Shown: positions 1 through 9,337, numbered from the stretch's first letter. The stretch: DNA of 64,000 nt from Motilibacter aurantiacus (GCF_011250645.1 NZ_JAANNO010000012.1:38560-102559), one strand, 5' to 3'. The notes: generated by a model from the sequence alone, not told the origin. Numbers and translations: made by a program.

Positions 1-2151
1 CCGGGCTTCAGCGTGGAGCGCTACGACGTGACGCTCGACCAGTGGAGGGACGGCGCCTCCTATCCCGGCTCCCACGTCCTGGGGCCCGACACGAGCATCG
101 TCGGTATCGAGGTGGGCGTCGGCTCCGGCTGGGGCGGCTCCTCGCGAATGTTCGTCGACACCCTGTCGGCCGCTTTCGGCCCCGACGAGGTCTCGGCGAA
201 CTTCGAGCCCACCCCGGCCCCGCAGTGCGCCACCACCTGTTACGTCGACGCGGTCAACGGCAGCGACGCGAACGGCGGGACCGGCCCGGCCGACGCCAAG
301 AGAACGGTCCAGGCGGCGGTGGACCAGGTGTCCCCCGGCGGCCGGGTGGTCGTCGCGGCGGGGACCTACCGCGAGCAGGTGACGGTCGCGAAGGACGGCC
401 TGCGCATCAGCGGCGCGGGGCAGGGCAGCACGGTGCTCCAGGGCACGAGCTGCTCCGGCGCCGGGCTCACCCTGCCGGGCACCCGCAACGGCTTCACGGT
501 GGAGGACCTGTCCGTCGCCGGTTACGACGTGGGTGTCTCGCTCGGCGTCACGGGTGACGCGCAGAGCAACGTGCTCATCGAGGACGTCACCGCGACCGGC
601 AACTGCAGGCACGGGCTCTTCCAGCAGGCCGGCACGGTGACGGGCATGACGGTCAACCGGGTGACGGCCTCGAACAACGGGACACCCGGGTCGGGTGGGC
701 GCGGCCTCTGGGTCATCAACGGGGTCAAGACCGACCTGACGGTCACCGGCGGCACGTTCAGCGGCAATGCGCTCGTCGGCATCGACATCAGCGACGGCAA
801 CGTCACCGGCCTCACCCTGCAGGCGAACACGGTGGAGAACAACGGCGACGCCGGCATCAGCGTCCTCGGGGCGAAGGGGCCCGCGGCCAACCTGGTCGAC
901 GGCAACACAATCCGCAACAACGGCCGGTACGGCATCGAGCTCAAGTCGTCGAACGGGAACGGGAACGCCGGCGGCGCGGGCAGCCTCGTGATCTCCCGCA
1001 ACGTCGTCGAGCGGACCGTGCCCGCGACCGACGCCCGTGACTCGGCCGGCATCGCCGTGGTCCGGCGCTCCGGGCAACCGGCGTACAACCAGGACCAGCC
1101 GGCCGGCGCGGTCGTCGCGGAGAACGAGGTGCGGGGCTACACGCGGCGGGCAACCGGGGCCACCGGCGACGGCTTCGGCATCGTCGTGGAGGGCCTGTCC
1201 AACACGGTCCGCAACAACACCCTGTCCGGCAACGACGTGGGCGTCCAGGTGCAGGGCGGCAACACGGCCAACGTCCAGAGCACGCCGTTCTTCGACCGGG
1301 GGGACGCAGCTCAGGGCGACGCCACCGTGAGGCACAACTCCATCGCCGGGAACGGCACCGGGCTGCGGGCCGCCGGGGCGCTGGCGGTCGTGACGCTGAA
1401 CGCGGAGAACGACTGGTGGGGCTCGAACACCGGGCCCAGCCCGACCGGTTCGGGGGACAGCGTGGAAGGCTTCGCCGACTACGACCCCTGGCTCTGCACC
1501 GGGACCGACACCTCGCCGGCCCCCGGCTTCCAGCCCGACATCCAGGCCTCCCCCTGCACTCCTCCGGGAGGCACCCTCGTGGTCACCAAGTACAACGACA
1601 AGAACCGGAGCGGGGCGCGCGACGCAGGCGAGGTTGCCCTGGCCGGCTGGACGATCACCGTCAGCCGGAACAGCCTGCCCGTGGCCGGCGGGACGACCGA
1701 CCAGGACGGCAACGTCACCTTCAGCGCCCTGCCGCCCGGCACCTACACGGTCTGCGAGGAGGCGCAGAGCGGCTGGCAGAACACCGACCCGAGCAACGGC
1801 AGCGGGTGCAAGACCACGACGGTCACCAGCAGCGCGGTGACGAACGTGCTGCTCGGCAACGCCACGCCGTTCACCGTCGAGGCGCGCGACATCGGGGTCG
1901 GCGCCAACCGCCCCTTCGGCGCCGCGGTCGCCGCCGTGTCCGCGCCCGGCATCCCGAACTCCCAGTTGACGGCCACGATCAACTGGGGTGACGGGCCGAC
2001 GACCGCCGGGTCCATCGCCGGGTCGAACGGCTCGCCCGGGGTGTTCGGGTTCCACTCCTACGCGGCTCCCGGGACCTACACCACGACCGTGACCGTCACC
2101 GGCCCCGGCGGGGTGGTCGTGACGGACACCGGCACCATCGTCGTGAGCTGA
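1..2151 (+). CDS. Secreted right-handed parallel beta-helix protein with SdrD-B-like and PKD-like C-terminal domains (5' partial)
   Basis: The frame is open to the first base, so the N-terminus lies outside the window. A domain starting near CYVDAVNGSDANGG (about residue 76 of the visible part) resembles DUF1565/pectate-lyase-like beta-helix entries, followed by many short Asn/Gly-rich turns (NNG, GNTI, RNN) up to about residue 480. That solenoid ends with the WWGSNTGP motif common in NosD-like helices. Next come a prealbumin-like SdrD-B-type domain (NDKNRSGARDAGE ... LPPGTYTVCEE) and a PKD-like module containing INWGDGP and GTYTTTVTVT. No LPXTG motif or hydrophobic C-tail is present, so it is probably secreted rather than sortase-anchored. 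Beta-helix proteins often bind or cleave polysaccharide; no catalytic triad can be assigned here. The next gene converges on it. Confidence 0.8.
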   Translation, partial: PGFSVERYDVTLDQWRDGASYPGSHVLGPDTSIVGIEVGVGSGWGGSSRMFVDTLSAAFGPDEVSANFEPTPAPQCATTCYVDAVNGSDANGGTGPADAKRTVQAAVDQVSPGGRVVVAAGTYREQVTVAKDGLRISGAGQGSTVLQGTSCSGAGLTLPGTRNGFTVEDLSVAGYDVGVSLGVTGDAQSNVLIEDVTATGNCRHGLFQQAGTVTGMTVNRVTASNNGTPGSGGRGLWVINGVKTDLTVTGGTFSGNALVGIDISDGNVTGLTLQANTVENNGDAGISVLGAKGPAANLVDGNTIRNNGRYGIELKSSNGNGNAGGAGSLVISRNVVERTVPATDARDSAGIAVVRRSGQPAYNQDQPAGAVVAENEVRGYTRRATGATGDGFGIVVEGLSNTVRNNTLSGNDVGVQVQGGNTANVQSTPFFDRGDAAQGDATVRHNSIAGNGTGLRAAGALAVVTLNAENDWWGSNTGPSPTGSGDSVEGFADYDPWLCTGTDTSPAPGFQPDIQASPCTPPGGTLVVTKYNDKNRSGARDAGEVALAGWTITVSRNSLPVAGGTTDQDGNVTFSALPPGTYTVCEEAQSGWQNTDPSNGSGCKTTTVTSSAVTNVLLGNATPFTVEARDIGVGANRPFGAAVAAVSAPGIPNSQLTATINWGDGPTTAGSIAGSNGSPGVFGFHSYAAPGTYTTTVTVTGPGGVVVTDTGTIVVS

Positions 2152-2162
2152 CGGACGAAGCG

Positions 2163-2194
2163 GGCTCCGGGAGGCGGCGCGCCCTTCCGGAGCC
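2163..2194. terminator. Candidate bidirectional terminator hairpin
   Basis: A perfect 8-bp inverted repeat, GGCTCCGG (2163-2170) and CCGGAGCC (2187-2194), lies in the 60-base gap between convergent stop codons. There is no T-tract, as usual at this GC content. Confidence 0.45.
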
Positions 2195-2211
2195 GCGCTC
2201 CGGATCGCGGG

Positions 2212-4296
2212 CTACCGGCCGAGGGAGTCGCCACCGACCCCGAAGTGGCGCTTCCACGACGCCCGGGTGCCGCTCACGCCCGACAGCGGAAGGGCGCCGT
2301 TCGCCGTGCTCTCGACGTAGGCGTGATAGGCCACCACGCGCTCGCGCACGATCTTCGCGAGCTGGTCCGCGAAGGCCCAGTCGTCGCCGGAGCCGTCGCT
2401 GCGCGCGCCGTCGGTGACTGCCCACTCGGAGATGCTGAGCGGCTTCCCGTGGGCCTCGGCGAAGGCGAGAAGCTGGCCGAGCCCGCCGGCCAGGCCGAGC
2501 TGGTACGTGAACCGGGCCGGCTGCGCGCGGCCGACCGCGGCCGGGGCGAAGTCGTACTGCGCGATGCCGATGACGTCGACGACGTCGTCGCCCGGGTAGT
2601 ACTTGTCGAAGGCGATGGGCCGCCAGTTGCCGTTGACCGTCCAGTCGAAGGTGAAGTCGGCCCCGGGGACGGATCGCATGGCCTTCACGACCCGCGCCCA
2701 GTAGGCCTTCCAGTTGGCGAAGTCAGCGTCGGTGGCCCCGATGTTGTCGAAGGCCCAGTCGCCGTTCGCCTTGGCCCCCAGCCGGACGACGGTCGAGCCG
2801 AGGCCGCGGGCCACGAGGTTGCGGGCCAGCGCCCGGGCACGCTCGTCGTACTCCCCGGCCGCGCCGCGGGCCCGCCAGTCGGCCGGGAGCCCCTTGGGCG
2901 CGAGCGACTGGGTGAGGACGAGCGTCCGGGCGCCCCTGCCGTCGCGCACCCACTGCGGCCACTGGTACTCCGGGTAGGCGGCGACGGGCATGTGAATCAT
3001 CCACGGGTCCTCCCAGTCGGCCCAGGACGTGGCGGCGTCGTTGTGGACCACCGCGCAGTCGAGCTGCTTGCCGACCAGCCAGCCGAACTCCTTGAGCTTC
3101 TGCAGGCTGTTCTGCGCGCTGACGCAGGGGGTCTTGGAGTCGCCGGCGGTGACTGTGCCCCCCTGGCCCCCCTGGCCCCCCTGGTCCTGCTGGCCGGGGG
3201 TGGGGGTGGGCGTGGGGGTGGGCGCCGCAGGGCCCGAGCCGGCCAGCGAGTCTCCGGTCGCGCCGAAGTGACGCTTCCAGGAGGCCCGCGACCCGGGAAG
3301 GTCCTGTAGCCGGATCGTGCCCGAGTTCTCGGCGTTGAAGTACGAGTGGTAGCGCACGTGGTTCTCGCGGACCACCTGGGCGATGCGGTCGGCGAAGTAC
3401 CAGTCGTCGTTCGCCCCCATGGGGTCGACCGAGCTGTCGAGCAGCCCCCACTCGGGGATGCTCACCGGCTTGCCCCGCTCACGGGCGAAGCGCAGGAGGG
3501 CTCCCAGGCCGTACGGCTGGTCACGGAGCGCCTCCCAGCGCAGCGGCTGCTTGACGCCGACGTCGGGGTTGACCGAGTCGTACTGGTCGATGCCGATGAT
3601 GTCGACGACATCGTCGCCGGGGTAGTACTTCTCGAACGGCACGGGCCGGTAGCCCGCGTTCACCGTCCAGTCGAACTCGAACGCGGCGCCGGGGACGGCG
3701 TCCATGATCCGCGTCGCGCGGGCCCAGAAGGAACGCCACTGCGCGTACTCGGCCTCCGCGTTCCCGACGCTGTCGAAGTACCAGTCCCCGTTGGCCTCGT
3801 GGCCGAGCCGGATGATGGCCTTGCCCATGCCCCCGGCGACCAGCTTCTCGGCCAGGGTGCGGAAGTGCTCGTCGTACTCCCCGGAGGCGCCCCGGGCGCG
3901 CCAGTCGCCCTCGATGCCGACGGGCACGAGGGCCTGCGTGACGACGATCGTGCGCTGTGCGGCAGGGTCCTGCACCCAGGCCGGCCAGGCGAACTGCTTC
4001 TGCTCGGTCGGCATGTGCAGGAACCAGGGGTCGGACCACTCGGCCCAGGTCGTCGCCTCGTCGTTGAAGACCATGGAGCAGTCGAGCTGCTTGCCGACCA
4101 GCCAGCCGAACTGCTTGAGCTGGTCGAGGTCGTTGGAGGTGTACGCGCAGACGGTCTTGTCGTTGCGCACCTGGGTGGCCGTCCGGTCGGACGCCCCGGC
4201 GGACGTCGAGGCCAGAGCCGGCAGGGAGGCAGCGCTCACGCCCAGCGCGGCGCACAGGGCGCCGACGCGGAGGGCTCGAAGGGCTGACAGGCGCAT
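2212..4296 (-). CDS. Secreted protein with two tandem GH26-like (beta-mannanase-like) domains; second domain lacks the acid/base Glu
   Basis: The 694-aa protein begins at an ATG preceded by GTGAGG; the longer open frame upstream lacks a signal peptide. Residues 1-36 form a signal peptide. Domain 1 (about 45-355) carries the GH26-type acid/base motif RLGHEANGDWY (His166, Glu167), the GIDQYD strand and the nucleophile motif IPEWG (Glu282). A (PT)n/GGQ linker (358-382) joins domain 2 (about 388-694), which repeats the fold closely. In domain 2 the acid/base motif reads RLGAKANGDW, so His-Glu is replaced by Ala508-Lys509, while SEW Glu624 is kept. It is therefore probably a non-catalytic carbohydrate-binding copy. 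The family call rests on motifs and is family-level only. A divergent paralogue lies next door. Confidence 0.82.
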   Translation of the reverse strand: MRLSALRALRVGALCAALGVSAASLPALASTSAGASDRTATQVRNDKTVCAYTSNDLDQLKQFGWLVGKQLDCSMVFNDEATTWAEWSDPWFLHMPTEQKQFAWPAWVQDPAAQRTIVVTQALVPVGIEGDWRARGASGEYDEHFRTLAEKLVAGGMGKAIIRLGHEANGDWYFDSVGNAEAEYAQWRSFWARATRIMDAVPGAAFEFDWTVNAGYRPVPFEKYYPGDDVVDIIGIDQYDSVNPDVGVKQPLRWEALRDQPYGLGALLRFARERGKPVSIPEWGLLDSSVDPMGANDDWYFADRIAQVVRENHVRYHSYFNAENSGTIRLQDLPGSRASWKRHFGATGDSLAGSGPAAPTPTPTPTPGQQDQGGQGGQGGTVTAGDSKTPCVSAQNSLQKLKEFGWLVGKQLDCAVVHNDAATSWADWEDPWMIHMPVAAYPEYQWPQWVRDGRGARTLVLTQSLAPKGLPADWRARGAAGEYDERARALARNLVARGLGSTVVRLGAKANGDWAFDNIGATDADFANWKAYWARVVKAMRSVPGADFTFDWTVNGNWRPIAFDKYYPGDDVVDVIGIAQYDFAPAAVGRAQPARFTYQLGLAGGLGQLLAFAEAHGKPLSISEWAVTDGARSDGSGDDWAFADQLAKIVRERVVAYHAYVESTANGALPLSGVSGTRASWKRHFGVGGDSLGR

Positions 4297-4449
4297 GGGA
4301 CATGCCTCACGGTCGGAGGAGGGGGATGTCTCAGCCATCGACCTGCTCGTTCCCGCGCTGCAGGAGGATCCCCCGGTTGGCGGATAGCGGCTCGGCGGCC
4401 TGCGCGGGCCGAACGGGTGAGGGCGGCGCTGGGCACTGGGGTCGAGATC

Positions 4450-4478
4450 TTGACGCACCGACGCACCAGGAGTACGTC
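4450..4478 (+). promoter_or_regulatory. Candidate -35/-10 promoter for the downstream GH26-like gene
   Basis: TTGACG (4450-4455), a 17-base spacer and TACGTC (4473-4478) lie 20 bases before the ATG at 4499. The intervening GGAG serves as ribosome binding site. The -35 hexamer is close to consensus; the -10 is weaker. Confidence 0.4.
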
Positions 4479-4498
4479 CTCGTCCCTGGAGCCTCCCC

Positions 4499-6310
4499 AT
4501 GCGTCGCCTCGCCCGGCCGCTGCTCGCGCTGGCCGTGTCCCTTGCCGCCCTCGCGGCGCCCGCTACCGCCGGCGCCGCCGCGAGCACGCCCCGCCACACC
4601 GCGGAAGGCGGCGCCGCCGGGGACACCAAGACCTCCTGCGTCTACACCGCGCACAAGGTCTCCCGCATGGCCGACTTCTCCTCGCTCGTCGGCCGGGAGT
4701 CCACCTGCGCGGTCGTGTTCAACGACGTCGCCACCGACTGGGCGACCTGGTCCAAGCCCTGGTTCCTCACCCACAGCAGCCCGGAGTACAACTGGGCCTC
4801 CTGGTACCGGGCCGGCAACGGGACGCGGACCCTCGTCGTGACGCAGGCGCTGGTGCCGACGACGCTGCCTGCGGACTGGCGGGCACGCGGCGCGGGCGGC
4901 GAGTACGACGGCCAGATCCGCGAGTGGGCGGCGAACCTGGTCCGCCACGGCCTCGGGGACGTGGTCGTCCGGCTCGGCCACGAGGCCAACGGCGACTGGT
5001 ACTTCGACCACATCGGCCGCAGCGACGCGGAGTACGCCGACTGGCGCGCCTTCTGGCGGCGCTTCGTCCTCGTCGCCCGGTCGGTGCCGGGCGCCGCCTT
5101 CGAGTTCGACTGGACCGTGAACGCGGGCTACCGCGGAGTGCCGTTCGAGAAGTACTACCCCGGTGACGATGTGGTGGACATCATCGGGATCGACCAGTAC
5201 GACGTCCTCGCGATCGTGCCGTGGCCGGTGCCGGTCACGCCGGAGGCACGGTGGCAGGCGATCCTGCGGCAGCGGTACGGCATCACCGAGCTCATGGCGT
5301 TCGCCGACGCCCACTGCAAGCCGCTCAGCCTGCCCGAGTGGGGCCTGCAGCCGGCCGGCTCGGGCGGGGGCAGTGGTGGCGGCGACGACCCGTACTACGT
5401 CGACCGCATCGCCGAGATCGTGCGCACCAGTGCCGTGCGCTACCAGGGGTTCTGGCACAAGGAAGCTCCTCCCAGCCAGATGGCTCTGGAAGCGAACCCC
5501 GGCGCCCTCTCCGCGTATCGCTCCCACTTCGGCGCCCGGGGCGACGCTCTGGGCGATCCGGTCGTCGCCGCGGCGCCCTCGGCGGCCCCTCCCGCTCCCA
5601 CGCCTGCTGCGGCCGGGCCGACCACGCCCTCCACGACACCTGTCCCGTCGCTGCCGGTGGCGTCGCCGATCGCCCCGGCGGCCGCTGCGGCGCCCGCTCC
5701 CCCGGCGCCCGCGGCCCCGGAACCCGCTGCGCCGCCGACGGTCGCCGCTCCGGCCGTCCCCGCTCCCGCTCCGGCCGGGGCCTCGCCGAGCGTCGCCGCG
5801 GGGGCGCGGGCGGGGACGACGTTGCGCGTGCCGCGCTCGGCGGTCCGTGCGCGGGCAGGCGCTCGGCTGACCCTGCGCGGGTCGCTCTGCCGCGAGGGCG
5901 TGGGCCTGCCCGCCCGGCGGGTACGCCTCGAGCGGCGGACCTCGGCCGGCTGGGCCCTCGTCGCCACCCGGGCCACCAGCACCGGGGGCGGCGTGACGTT
6001 CCCCCTGCCAGCGGTGGCCAGCGCGACGTACCGGATGCGATTCCTCGGGGCCGCGGGGCTGCCCCCCGCTGCCAGCGCGACCGTGCAGGTCACGGTGACG
6101 CCGAAGCTCACCGCCCGGGCCGGCAGGAGGGCCGTCGTCGGCACGGTGCTGCCGGCCAGGCGCGGGACCCCGGTGGCCCTCGTCCGGGCCGGACGGGTCG
6201 TCGGGAGCGGCCGGACGGACGCCTCCGGCAGGTACGCCCTGCGCGCCCTGCGTCCGGGGGCGTACACCGTGCGGGCGGCAGGCACCGCGGTGCCGGTCCA
6301 CGTCCGCTGA
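4499..6310 (+). CDS. Secreted GH26-like glycoside hydrolase with Pro/Ala linker and C-terminal Ig/carboxypeptidase-like domains
   Basis: The protein has 603 aa and starts with MRRLARPLLALAVSL, a clear signal peptide ending near AGAAA. Residues 40-350 are a GH26-like domain closely related to those of the divergent gene, with acid/base motif GHEANGDWY (His161, Glu162), EFDWTVN, GIDQYD and nucleophile LPEWG (Glu280), all intact. A Pro/Ala-rich linker (about 355-440) follows. The C-terminus contains a beta-sandwich-like stretch and a short repeat-like module (TDASGRYALRALRPGAYTV) typical of carboxypeptidase-regulatory-like folds. GGAG lies 7 bases before the ATG. Its position beside the glycan operon suggests it trims or remodels the surface polysaccharide made there; the substrate is not known. 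Confidence 0.83.
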   Translation: MRRLARPLLALAVSLAALAAPATAGAAASTPRHTAEGGAAGDTKTSCVYTAHKVSRMADFSSLVGRESTCAVVFNDVATDWATWSKPWFLTHSSPEYNWASWYRAGNGTRTLVVTQALVPTTLPADWRARGAGGEYDGQIREWAANLVRHGLGDVVVRLGHEANGDWYFDHIGRSDAEYADWRAFWRRFVLVARSVPGAAFEFDWTVNAGYRGVPFEKYYPGDDVVDIIGIDQYDVLAIVPWPVPVTPEARWQAILRQRYGITELMAFADAHCKPLSLPEWGLQPAGSGGGSGGGDDPYYVDRIAEIVRTSAVRYQGFWHKEAPPSQMALEANPGALSAYRSHFGARGDALGDPVVAAAPSAAPPAPTPAAAGPTTPSTTPVPSLPVASPIAPAAAAAPAPPAPAAPEPAAPPTVAAPAVPAPAPAGASPSVAAGARAGTTLRVPRSAVRARAGARLTLRGSLCREGVGLPARRVRLERRTSAGWALVATRATSTGGGVTFPLPAVASATYRMRFLGAAGLPPAASATVQVTVTPKLTARAGRRAVVGTVLPARRGTPVALVRAGRVVGSGRTDASGRYALRALRPGAYTVRAAGTAVPVHVR

Positions 6311-6318
6311 GCGCGGCG

Positions 6319-7635
6319 TCATGCCGGCCCCCATTCGGCCCGGCGCCGCCGCAGCACCCAGGCGGCGCCGAGGCCGAACAGCACCACGTTGAGCACCTCG
6401 CCGGCGAGCCAGGCCCGGCCTACCTCCGCGAGGGAGTCGGCGGACGTCAGCACGAGGCCGATGACGAGGGCGGCGTTGGCCAGGTTGACGAACACGCTGA
6501 AGAAGACGCGCCGGTCGAGCAGCAACACGGTGCCGAACACGTAGTTGGCGCCGACGAGCGCCGCGGAGACGATCAGGTAGCGCAGCAGCGTGCTCGCCCC
6601 GGCGTCGTAGCTCGAGCCGAAGAGCGACAGCAGCAGCGGGGCGCCGGCGTAGGCCACGCCGAGCACCGGGAGCAGCACGGCGGCGAGCAGGAGGGAGCCC
6701 TTGCGCAGCAGCGCGAGCCGCCCGGCCTCGGCGTACGAGCCCTCCGCGAGCATCGAGCGGCTGACCATGTTGCCGAGCAGGAAGAGCAGATTGGCGACCT
6801 GGTACGCGACGTACCAGAAGCTGGCTTCGGCCGTTCCCAACGTTCCGACGACGAGGAGCGGCACCACCATCCCGGGGATGCTCCCGGTCATCGCCGAGGC
6901 GTACGCGCCGGCGGAGAAGCGCCAGAGCGCGTCCAGCGCGCCGCGGTCCATGCGCAGCCGGGGCCGGTAGCCGTCCCGCCGGCACAGCGTGAGGACCAGG
7001 AGGGAGGCGCCGATCAGCCACGCCGCCGTCTGGGCGCAGTACGCGGCGAGCGCTCCGAGCGGCAGGAACGCCACGAGCGCCCCCAGCCGGACGGCGCTGC
7101 TGACGCAGGTGACCGCGACGACCCGGCCGCTCGCCCGGTCGGCGACGAAGACCGCCTCGACCACGCTGAGCAGGCCCGAGGCGAGCGTCCCGAGGAGCAG
7201 CGCGGGGACCACCGCGGCCCCGCCCTCGGCTCGCAGCTCGGCCGTCAGCGGGCTGAGCGCGAGGACCAGCGGGACGGCGACCAGGGCCATGCCGGAGGCG
7301 GTCAGGCAGGTGTCGAGCATGGCTGCCCGGTCGCGTGCGGTCGGCAGCATGCGGACGACGGAGTAGCCGAGCCCGAGCCCGGCGACGTTGACCGCCAGGG
7401 CCGTGGCCGAGAGCGCGGAGGTGGAGACGCCGAGCTGCGCGGGCGGGTAGAGCCGCGCGGCGATGAGCGTGAAGCAGAAGCCGGCGGCGGCGCCGAGCAG
7501 CTGGTTCAGCACCAGCAGGAAGGACCCGCGGACTAGCCCGTCGGACAGCAGCCGCCGCGCGGCGCGGACGGGGCCCCGTCGCGGTGCGGGGACCGAGGCC
7601 GCACCCGCGGGGACCTCCCGCTGCGAGACGGTCAT
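6319..7635 (-). CDS. Polysaccharide flippase, Wzx/MATE-like (oligosaccharide flippase family)
   Basis: The 438-aa integral membrane protein carries about 12 hydrophobic segments after a short basic N-terminus, beginning with GSFLLVLNQLLGAAAGF, in the layout of the polysaccharide-transporter/MATE superfamily. It would move lipid-linked glycan units across the plasma membrane. The ATG at 7635 overlaps the stop of the acyltransferase by 4 bases, which sets the start and places it as the last gene of the glycan operon. It ends only 8 bases from the convergent GH26-like gene. A lipid II-type MurJ paralogue at 55176 is only distantly similar. Confidence 0.82.
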   Translation of the reverse strand: MTVSQREVPAGAASVPAPRRGPVRAARRLLSDGLVRGSFLLVLNQLLGAAAGFCFTLIAARLYPPAQLGVSTSALSATALAVNVAGLGLGYSVVRMLPTARDRAAMLDTCLTASGMALVAVPLVLALSPLTAELRAEGGAAVVPALLLGTLASGLLSVVEAVFVADRASGRVVAVTCVSSAVRLGALVAFLPLGALAAYCAQTAAWLIGASLLVLTLCRRDGYRPRLRMDRGALDALWRFSAGAYASAMTGSIPGMVVPLLVVGTLGTAEASFWYVAYQVANLLFLLGNMVSRSMLAEGSYAEAGRLALLRKGSLLLAAVLLPVLGVAYAGAPLLLSLFGSSYDAGASTLLRYLIVSAALVGANYVFGTVLLLDRRVFFSVFVNLANAALVIGLVLTSADSLAEVGRAWLAGEVLNVVLFGLGAAWVLRRRRAEWGPA

Positions 7636-8207
7636 CGGCGCCGTCCCCTGGCCTCGATGGTGCGGACGACGACGGCGGGATTGCCGGCGACGACGACCCA
7701 GGGCGGGACCTCGCCGCGGACGACCGAGCCGGCTGCGACCACGCTGCCCTCGCCGATGGCCGTGCCGGGCAGCACCACCACACCGCGGGCGAGCCAAACG
7801 TCGTCGCCGATCGTCACCGGCGCGGTGCGCACTCCCGCGCCCGGCTCGATCTCGTGGAAGTTCGTGTCGTAGACGGCGCAGAGGTCCCCGATGCGGACCC
7901 GCGAGCCGATGGTCACCGCCGACTCGCAGTGCACGACCGTCCCCTGGTTCAGGAACACCTCATCGCCGAAGCTGATGACCCCCGAGGGGCCGCAGCCGAT
8001 GCCCACCGGGAACTGCGCGCCACCGATGCTGAGCCGCCGCCCGGCCACGATGCGCCCGCGGTTGGAGATCCGCGGCCGCGGGCCGGTGACCGACGGGTAC
8101 GCGCCGTGGGCCACCTTGTGCAGGCGCAGCAGCGCCTCTGCGCGGGCCACTCGTACGCCCGCCGCTCCGGCCTGCGCAGCCGCCCGGAGCGCGGAGCCGC
8201 CGCTCAC
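7632..8207 (-). CDS. Hexapeptide-repeat O-acyltransferase (WbbJ/LacA-like)
   Basis: The 191-aa protein carries a left-handed beta-helix signature of repeated [IV]-G-x4 hexads (VTIGSRVRIGDLCAVYDTN, VTIGDDVWLARGVVVL, AIGEGSVVAAGSVV) and ends with the VVVAGNPA motif typical of LbH acetyltransferases. The H in NFHEI occupies the usual catalytic histidine position. It probably acetylates a sugar of the glycan. The GTG start overlaps the upstream glycosyltransferase by 4 bases and the stop overlaps the flippase start by 4 bases, so it is translationally coupled on both sides. Confidence 0.85.
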   Translation of the reverse strand: MSGGSALRAAAQAGAAGVRVARAEALLRLHKVAHGAYPSVTGPRPRISNRGRIVAGRRLSIGGAQFPVGIGCGPSGVISFGDEVFLNQGTVVHCESAVTIGSRVRIGDLCAVYDTNFHEIEPGAGVRTAPVTIGDDVWLARGVVVLPGTAIGEGSVVAAGSVVRGEVPPWVVVAGNPAVVVRTIEARGRRR

Positions 8208-9337
8208 GCCCCCACCGACCCGGCCGGCTGCAGAGCGCGCGGCTCGGCCCCTGCCAGCTCGCCGAGGAACAGCTGGGTGGCACGCGCCGCGTCGTCCCAG
8301 CCCCAGCTCATGACACCGGCGTGCCCTGCCGCACCGCGGGCGGCCAGCTCCTCGGACCGGGCGGCCAGGGCTCGCTCCAGGGCGGCCCCGAGCCCCCCGG
8401 GCGAATAGCGGAAGCAGGCCTCGTCGGGAAGGTCCGCCAGCGCGGCGAGCCGGGGCACGACGAGCGGCCGGCCCATCGTGAGGGCGAGCCGGGCCGAGCC
8501 GCTCGTGGTGACGGACCGGAAGGGCAGGACGACCGCGTCAGCGGCGCCGAAGTACGCCGCGACCTGCCCGTCGGGCACGTGGCCGAGGCGGAGCTCGACA
8601 CGGCCGGCGCAGCGCGCCGCGGCCCGGTGGAGCCGCCGTGCGAGGCCGCTGTCGGAGCACCGGCCGGCCACCACGACGCGGGCGCCGGTGCGATCGAGCA
8701 GGCCCGCGGGCAGCTCGGCGACCGTGTCCAGCAGGTCCTCGACGCCCTTGTAGTCCTGCACCGCCCCGAAGAAGAGCAGCACGCGGCCGGCGGGCGGGAT
8801 CCCGAGCAGGGCTCGCGCACGCTCGCGCGGCGGGACCGGGCCGTACACCCCCGGATAGGGGCCGTGCGGGATCTCGGCGACCGGAGGCAGCCGCGGCACG
8901 AGCTCGGCGAGGCGGCGGGTGGTCTCGCCACCGTGCACGATCACTCCGGATGCGCGGCGCAGCAGGGCCCGGCGAGCGCGGACGTCGTCGGCGAACACGC
9001 GCTCGTGCGGCAGCACGTTGTGCGCCGTCCACACGACTCGCACCCCGCAGAGGCGGGCGGTCCCGAGGAGGACGACGAACCACGCCTCGGCGAGCCGACG
9101 CAGCCAGGGCAGACGGGCCCTTCCGGGAAGCACGAAACGGTAGACCCAGTGCAGGTGAAGGACGCGCGTCCCGCGGGCGCGCTCGAGGAGCAGCTGGATC
9201 GGCAGCAGGGCCAGGTTGAGCGTGTGGCTGCGCGTCGCCTCCCCCAGGTAGCCGACCGTCGCGCCGCGTGCCCGCAGCTCGGCGTAGAGCAGCTCCTGGT
9301 ACGGGTTCGGGTCCCGCGGGTAGGCGGTGACCCTCAT
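8204..9337 (-). CDS. Glycosyltransferase, GT4-like
   Basis: The 377-aa protein has a GT-B fold pattern: N-terminal Rossmann half beginning MRVTAYPRDPNPYQ, then a C-terminal half with GRVLLFFGAVQDYKGVEDL and VVVAGRCSD. In place of the usual E-x7-E it has SVTTSGSARLALTMGRPLV, so both acidic residues of that GT4 motif are absent. It resembles the divergent actinobacterial GT4 subgroup in which this loop is Ser/Thr-rich. The ATG overlaps the upstream gene by 4 bases. It is a cytoplasmic or peripheral enzyme that adds one sugar in the glycan pathway; donor and acceptor cannot be told. Confidence 0.75.
   Translation of the reverse strand: MRVTAYPRDPNPYQELLYAELRARGATVGYLGEATRSHTLNLALLPIQLLLERARGTRVLHLHWVYRFVLPGRARLPWLRRLAEAWFVVLLGTARLCGVRVVWTAHNVLPHERVFADDVRARRALLRRASGVIVHGGETTRRLAELVPRLPPVAEIPHGPYPGVYGPVPPRERARALLGIPPAGRVLLFFGAVQDYKGVEDLLDTVAELPAGLLDRTGARVVVAGRCSDSGLARRLHRAAARCAGRVELRLGHVPDGQVAAYFGAADAVVLPFRSVTTSGSARLALTMGRPLVVPRLAALADLPDEACFRYSPGGLGAALERALAARSEELAARGAAGHAGVMSWGWDDAARATQLFLGELAGAEPRALQPAGSVGA

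Noticed and set aside
4297..4629. N-terminal extension of the tandem GH26-like protein
   Set aside because: It is Arg/Pro-rich, precedes a perfect signal peptide, and would overlap the start region of the divergent gene.
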